In this document: positions 60,640-64,000 of the stretch, in pieces
How the letters are laid out: each line of letters begins with the position of its first letter
How positions within the stretch are numbered: position 1 is the stretch's first letter
Assembly (NCBI RefSeq): GCF_900166985.1
Contig: NZ_FUZK01000002.1
Span: 62,001-126,000 of the forward strand
Reading direction: 5' to 3'
DNA: 64,000 bases
DNA from: Acholeplasma oculi
GTDB lineage: Bacteria; Bacillota_I; Bacilli_A; Acholeplasmatales; Acholeplasmataceae
The notes under the pieces: model-generated
Database searches by the model: none
What the model was told of the DNA's origin: nothing
What the model saw: the letters and a program-made list of their open reading frames with translations, nothing else
Translations under genes and position numbers: made by a program

Positions 60640-62259
60640 TTATCTGTAAATCATTTTAAATTTCTTTTTGTGTTCATACATTTCATTATCTGCAATCTCC
60701 ATTAAACGATCATCTGAAATGGATAAATCATGAACAACGGATGAACCTATTGAAAATCCAAAGTGATATGGAAGATTTTGTTGTTCTTCTTTGATACGTT
60801 CTTGAATTAACTGTTTCTTGATTTGATAAATTGCCTCATCATTATTTAAACATAGACAAGCAAACTCATCTCCTCCAATTCGGTAACACGTTCCTTGGTC
60901 TCCAAAAACCTCTGTCATAATATCAAATGCTTTTTGTAGTGCTTCATCACCTTTATTATGTCCAAAATTATCATTAATATGTTTAAGTTCATCTAAATCA
61001 AATACAACCAGTCGTAAATTCTTCTTTTTGTCCACACTCTTAAATATCTCTTCGATATCTCTTTCATACGCTAGACGATTATATCCTTGAGTGATATGAT
61101 CCATAAATGCTAACTTTTTGTAAAACTCTTCTTTATAAGCTGATTTAATTTTGGTCAGTATGTATTTAATATAGTAACTCATAAAGACTATCAACAAGAT
61201 TCCTACACCAATAGATATATAACTGGATGTATTTCTAAAATCATTATTTACAAAACTAATCATTTCTATGAGTGCGAAGAATACGACTAATAATAATACT
61301 TTTACAAAATTGGATGCTCTTTTATTATTGAATTGCTTAATTTCAAAAAATACAAGTCCAACACCTACAAACATTCCAATAAGTACTGAAATTTGGGTGA
61401 ATGCTACAGTTTCAAAAAAATCATAGATACCAAATATATTTAAGAGTATGATTGAAATAAATATACTAAAGTATGCATAATACATAATCTTTAATGTGGT
61501 TTTAAACTTCGTTAATAAATCTTCTCTTAAGTATCTAATAAGTGGTAGTGGTAATAAAGGAATCATAATATAAGCTAGGGAACCTAGTAAAATTTGACTT
61601 CCAGTAAAAAATTGTAGCAATCTAGATTCAGCTATCATCCAAAGAGACAGTAATACAGAAAATATTCCTGTATAAACAAATCCCTTATCCTTATTTTTAG
61701 CAAGAAATGTATTCATTAAGACAACAAAGAATCCTGTAATTAAAACTAATAATGCAACAAAGAATCTAAACCCATATGTTGTAAATAAATAGACATAAAG
61801 TGAGTCTCTTTGTCCAATCATAATAGGGTTTAATTGTCCTGCCATATCTTGATAAGGTGACATATACTCGATACTTAAAATACTTCCTTCGGAAAGATTA
61901 TGAACATCCACCATATGCCATAAGCTTGCATATGGATCAAGGGGTTCAGAACCAAAATTTCTTTCATATATTAATTCATCATCCACAAAAACCCTAATAT
62001 CTTGTAGGGATGTTCTGATTAATAATGTTTGTTGATCATGGAATCTTTCATCCATTTCATAATTAATTGTAAATGTTTCATTTGAATTGGCTGCAACTTT
62101 TGTTGGTAGACTAATGGAATTTCCTTCATGGAACCATCCTGTTTCTAAATAGGTTGGACTCGTTGGTGTTAATAAATGCTTATCTCTTTCTATAAAAAAC
62201 AAACATAAAACCACTATGAGTACAGTCATCAACAAAAAATAAGGTTTTATAGGTCTCAT
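60640..62259 (-). CDS. Membrane diguanylate cyclase with extracytoplasmic beta domain
   Basis: 539 residues. One N-terminal helix (about 7-23), then an outside beta domain of about 130 residues (LRTSLQDIRVFVDDELIYER type, ending near 150), seven helices (about 160-370), and a GGDEF domain (about 385-539) with motif GGDEF at 462-466. The residues where an RxxD I-site would be (453-456) read GDQG, so product inhibition is not expected. Layout resembles 7TMR-DISM sensor cyclases. It follows the solute-binding lipoprotein gene by 57 bases, so that protein may be its ligand-binding partner. Confidence 0.9.
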   Translation of the reverse strand: MRPIKPYFLLMTVLIVVLCLFFIERDKHLLTPTSPTYLETGWFHEGNSISLPTKVAANSNETFTINYEMDERFHDQQTLLIRTSLQDIRVFVDDELIYERNFGSEPLDPYASLWHMVDVHNLSEGSILSIEYMSPYQDMAGQLNPIMIGQRDSLYVYLFTTYGFRFFVALLVLITGFFVVLMNTFLAKNKDKGFVYTGIFSVLLSLWMIAESRLLQFFTGSQILLGSLAYIMIPLLPLPLIRYLREDLLTKFKTTLKIMYYAYFSIFISIILLNIFGIYDFFETVAFTQISVLIGMFVGVGLVFFEIKQFNNKRASNFVKVLLLVVFFALIEMISFVNNDFRNTSSYISIGVGILLIVFMSYYIKYILTKIKSAYKEEFYKKLAFMDHITQGYNRLAYERDIEEIFKSVDKKKNLRLVVFDLDELKHINDNFGHNKGDEALQKAFDIMTEVFGDQGTCYRIGGDEFACLCLNNDEAIYQIKKQLIQERIKEEQQNLPYHFGFSIGSSVVHDLSISDDRLMEIADNEMYEHKKKFKMIYR

Positions 62260-62316
62260 ATATTATTTTCTCTCCCAATACTTATTATATGCGATATTTA
62301 TAAAAATATTGTATAT

Positions 62317-63597
62317 TTACTTCTTTAGTGATTCTAATTGATTTTGATAACTGGATAATTCTCTCATCGTTATGGTTTCACCATCAATCATATCTTGGTA
62401 AAGACTTACATAGAGCCTTTTTACTTGGTCCCATGAAGTAAAATCATCTGTTACAACAATTGATATTCGAATCGGTGATTGAACCATTGATAAACCAATC
62501 TTCATGATTTGATCTGTTGGTGTTTCATCTAGTTTGTGAATCACTTCTTGAATTGGAGACATAACACCACCTAAACCACTGGTGTACATATAATTAATTT
62601 CAGGGTCTGTTATAAACTCAATCCATTTTTCTGCAAGTGCTAATTGTTTAGAATATTTAATCATACCATACGTCCAAGCACCTGCAGTTGTTCCCATATA
62701 ACCTGTTTCAGCTGATTTTGGAGCTGGACCTAATACATATCGATTAGGGTTTGCTTGATATGCGGTACCAATTGGACCCATATGTCCAAAACTCATTTTA
62801 AGGATATTGTTATTTAAACTATCTGTTGGTTGATTCATTTGATTTAATTGATTTCCAGTCATAAGTGCACCATCATCATAGAGTGACTCAATCATTTGCC
62901 ATACTTTAAAGGATTCTGTATTATAAAAACTAGGTAATTGATAATCTCCCATCGATAATATCATGCCAGATATGGGGTATATGAGTTGTGATGAAACTTG
63001 TGCATAAGGAAATCCAAACACACTTTCGTTAAGGGATGATTTTGCATTTCTTGCAGTTTCAAAGAAATCTTCCCAAGTAATTGATTTTATTTCAGTAATT
63101 TCATTTAAATCGTTTCTTTCAACTTCAACTGTAGAAGGTAAAAAAGGTAAGATATCTTTATGATATATACTCATATATACATCATATGAAATGGGTACGA
63201 AATACCTATTTCCTGCTTGATGTGTATAGTCATTAAATATATCGGTTATGGTACGATCAGGATATGTATCAATCCAAGATAGATCCTGCATGATATCACT
63301 TTCTATGAAAGGTTTGATATGTGCAGTGTCTACCATGATTAAATCTGTTTCGAATTCACCACTTATGAGTTCACCTGAAATCACATTATATAAGTTATCA
63401 GGATTATCATAAATAACTTCTACATTAATATCATATTCTGCTTCAAACACTCTAACAAACAGTCTAAAAAATGTTTTTTCACTGGGTTGTTGCATACCAC
63501 CAATAAGCAGTCTAAGTGTAGGTTCCTCTACATGTTTTGCACAAGACACAAGAAATAATATAGAACAAAGTGAGATCAGAGAAATTATCTTTTTCAT
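62317..63597 (-). CDS. Solute-binding lipoprotein (family 1 type) in a signalling operon
   Basis: 426 residues. Lipobox FLVSC. Pattern VEVIYDNPDNLYNVISGELISGEFETDLIMVDTAHIKPFIE in pieces (GEFETDLIMVDTAH), then YFVPISYDVYMSIYHKD and TAGAWTYGMIKYS fit the MalE/UgpB type of extracellular solute-binding proteins, likely for a sugar or similar. No permease or ATPase gene lies next to it. Its start overlaps the stop of the hybrid-kinase gene by 4 bases, and a GGDEF gene follows. So it is probably a sensory binding protein that reports a ligand to the kinase and/or cyclase rather than an importer. Confidence 0.83.
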   Translation of the reverse strand: MKKIISLISLCSILFLVSCAKHVEEPTLRLLIGGMQQPSEKTFFRLFVRVFEAEYDINVEVIYDNPDNLYNVISGELISGEFETDLIMVDTAHIKPFIESDIMQDLSWIDTYPDRTITDIFNDYTHQAGNRYFVPISYDVYMSIYHKDILPFLPSTVEVERNDLNEITEIKSITWEDFFETARNAKSSLNESVFGFPYAQVSSQLIYPISGMILSMGDYQLPSFYNTESFKVWQMIESLYDDGALMTGNQLNQMNQPTDSLNNNILKMSFGHMGPIGTAYQANPNRYVLGPAPKSAETGYMGTTAGAWTYGMIKYSKQLALAEKWIEFITDPEINYMYTSGLGGVMSPIQEVIHKLDETPTDQIMKIGLSMVQSPIRISIVVTDDFTSWDQVKRLYVSLYQDMIDGETITMRELSSYQNQLESLKK

Positions 63598-64000
63598 GAG
63601 GATTCATCCCCTATGTGATATGTTTTTCTTAAATAATTCATCAACTCAATAAAGGATGCTTCCCATGAGACGAACAGATTAGGAATGTCCTCATATCGTT
63701 TTTCATAAAGTACTTTAGATAATTCTTGAGTAACTTTGGATAGTTTTGTTGCCCCAATGCTTGATGTACTTCCAACAAATTTATGCAGTAAAGCTCTAGC
63801 TTCTTGATAATTGTTACTATCTAAATAAGTTTTTAAATTTAAATTCGTTTCTTGATGTTCTAAGACATACTCTTTGATTACTAAATGATATAAATCTTTT
63901 TGATTACCTAAATTATTTAACCCCTTAACGAGGTCAATTGGAGATACTTCATTGGTGATTACTTCCCCCGTTTTAGAAAGTATATCATTGATAAATAAAA
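63594..64000 (-). CDS. C-terminal HPt domain of a probable hybrid sensor kinase (cut by window edge)
   Basis: About 134 residues of the 3' end are visible; the start lies beyond the right edge. The segment ARALLHKFVGSTSSIGATKL fits the HPt motif (H-x-F-x-G-S-x-x-x-G-A), with the His as phospho-acceptor. Helical pattern follows (LSKVTQELSKVL). The preceding part LFINDILSKTGEVITNEVS likely joins it to a receiver domain outside the window. It overlaps the solute-binding gene by 4 bases (ATGA), so the two are coupled. Confidence 0.8.
   Translation of the reverse strand, partial: LFINDILSKTGEVITNEVSPIDLVKGLNNLGNQKDLYHLVIKEYVLEHQETNLNLKTYLDSNNYQEARALLHKFVGSTSSIGATKLSKVTQELSKVLYEKRYEDIPNLFVSWEASFIELMNYLRKTYHIGDESS

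Noticed and set aside
1-64000. tRNA, rRNA, insertion sequences, prophage
   Set aside because: No T-loop GGTTCGA-type sequences in intergenic regions, no rRNA segments, and no transposase, integrase or phage-structural gene was seen.

Overview
The window is low-GC, densely packed DNA from a wall-less Firmicute relative, most likely an Acholeplasma-type mollicute (Acholeplasmataceae). The evidence is lipoprotein-rich surface genes, a SUF iron-sulphur operon, carotenoid synthesis genes, and UGA read as stop. The tetR gene (stop at 18213-18215) and oppB (stop at 10703-10705) both end in TGA, and a terminator follows the tetR stop directly, which argues against Mycoplasma/Spiroplasma. No rRNA, tRNA, CRISPR array, insertion sequence or phage gene was seen, and no gene-free stretch exceeds 300 bases.

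Layout. 1-2107: start of a suf operon (sufC-sufD-sufS, all minus). 2177-14651: an oligopeptide transporter (oppA, then oppB-C-D-F) whose distal part runs on into an InlB-repeat lipoprotein, two small membrane proteins and a BspA-type leucine-rich-repeat membrane protein. 14855-21817: an InlB-repeat S41 protease lipoprotein, a divergent TetR regulator, a lipoprotein and an EAL-domain c-di-GMP phosphodiesterase. 21973-28527: an isoprenoid/carotenoid island with a VTE5-like isoprenol kinase, CrtI/CrtN, CrtB/CrtM and a VTE6-like DUF92 protein, preceded by an acyltransferase with a zinc ribbon and a class II photolyase. 28673-33107: small genes, a CNNM/CorC-type transporter, a PAS-GGDEF cyclase and a tocopherol-cyclase-like (VTE1-like) protein. 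33224-36167: a lipoprotein with Asp-rich tandem repeats, an ECF sigma factor and a membrane anti-sigma-like protein. 36212-51215: one five-gene operon with a YwaF-like/ABC-ATPase fusion, an ABC permease, a small anchored protein, a 3317-residue lipoprotein made mostly of about 32 InlB-type repeats, and a second YwaF-like protein. 51284-53981: a small enzyme/unknown operon and a cation/proton antiporter behind a fluoride riboswitch. 54154-60508: an Xre membrane regulator, a heavy-metal P-type ATPase with HMA chaperone and a two-cysteine FLP/FNR-type regulator, a Ca/Na exchanger, and an ArsR-ArsP-thioredoxin operon. 60640-64000: a signalling operon with a hybrid-kinase HPt end, an orphan solute-binding lipoprotein and a GGDEF protein.

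How it fits together. The strongest functional themes are (i) a carotenoid operon that encodes both kinases expected for converting isoprenoid alcohols to diphosphates, with a VTE1-like protein a few kilobases away; (ii) a shared InlB-type repeat module on a peptide-binding protein, a protease, a small lipoprotein and a giant adhesin-like protein; (iii) ion and metal homeostasis under recognisable control (fluoride riboswitch, FNR-type box at -41.5, ArsR palindrome); and (iv) c-di-GMP signalling, with two cyclases and one phosphodiesterase. All family assignments were made by reading motifs, not by database search.
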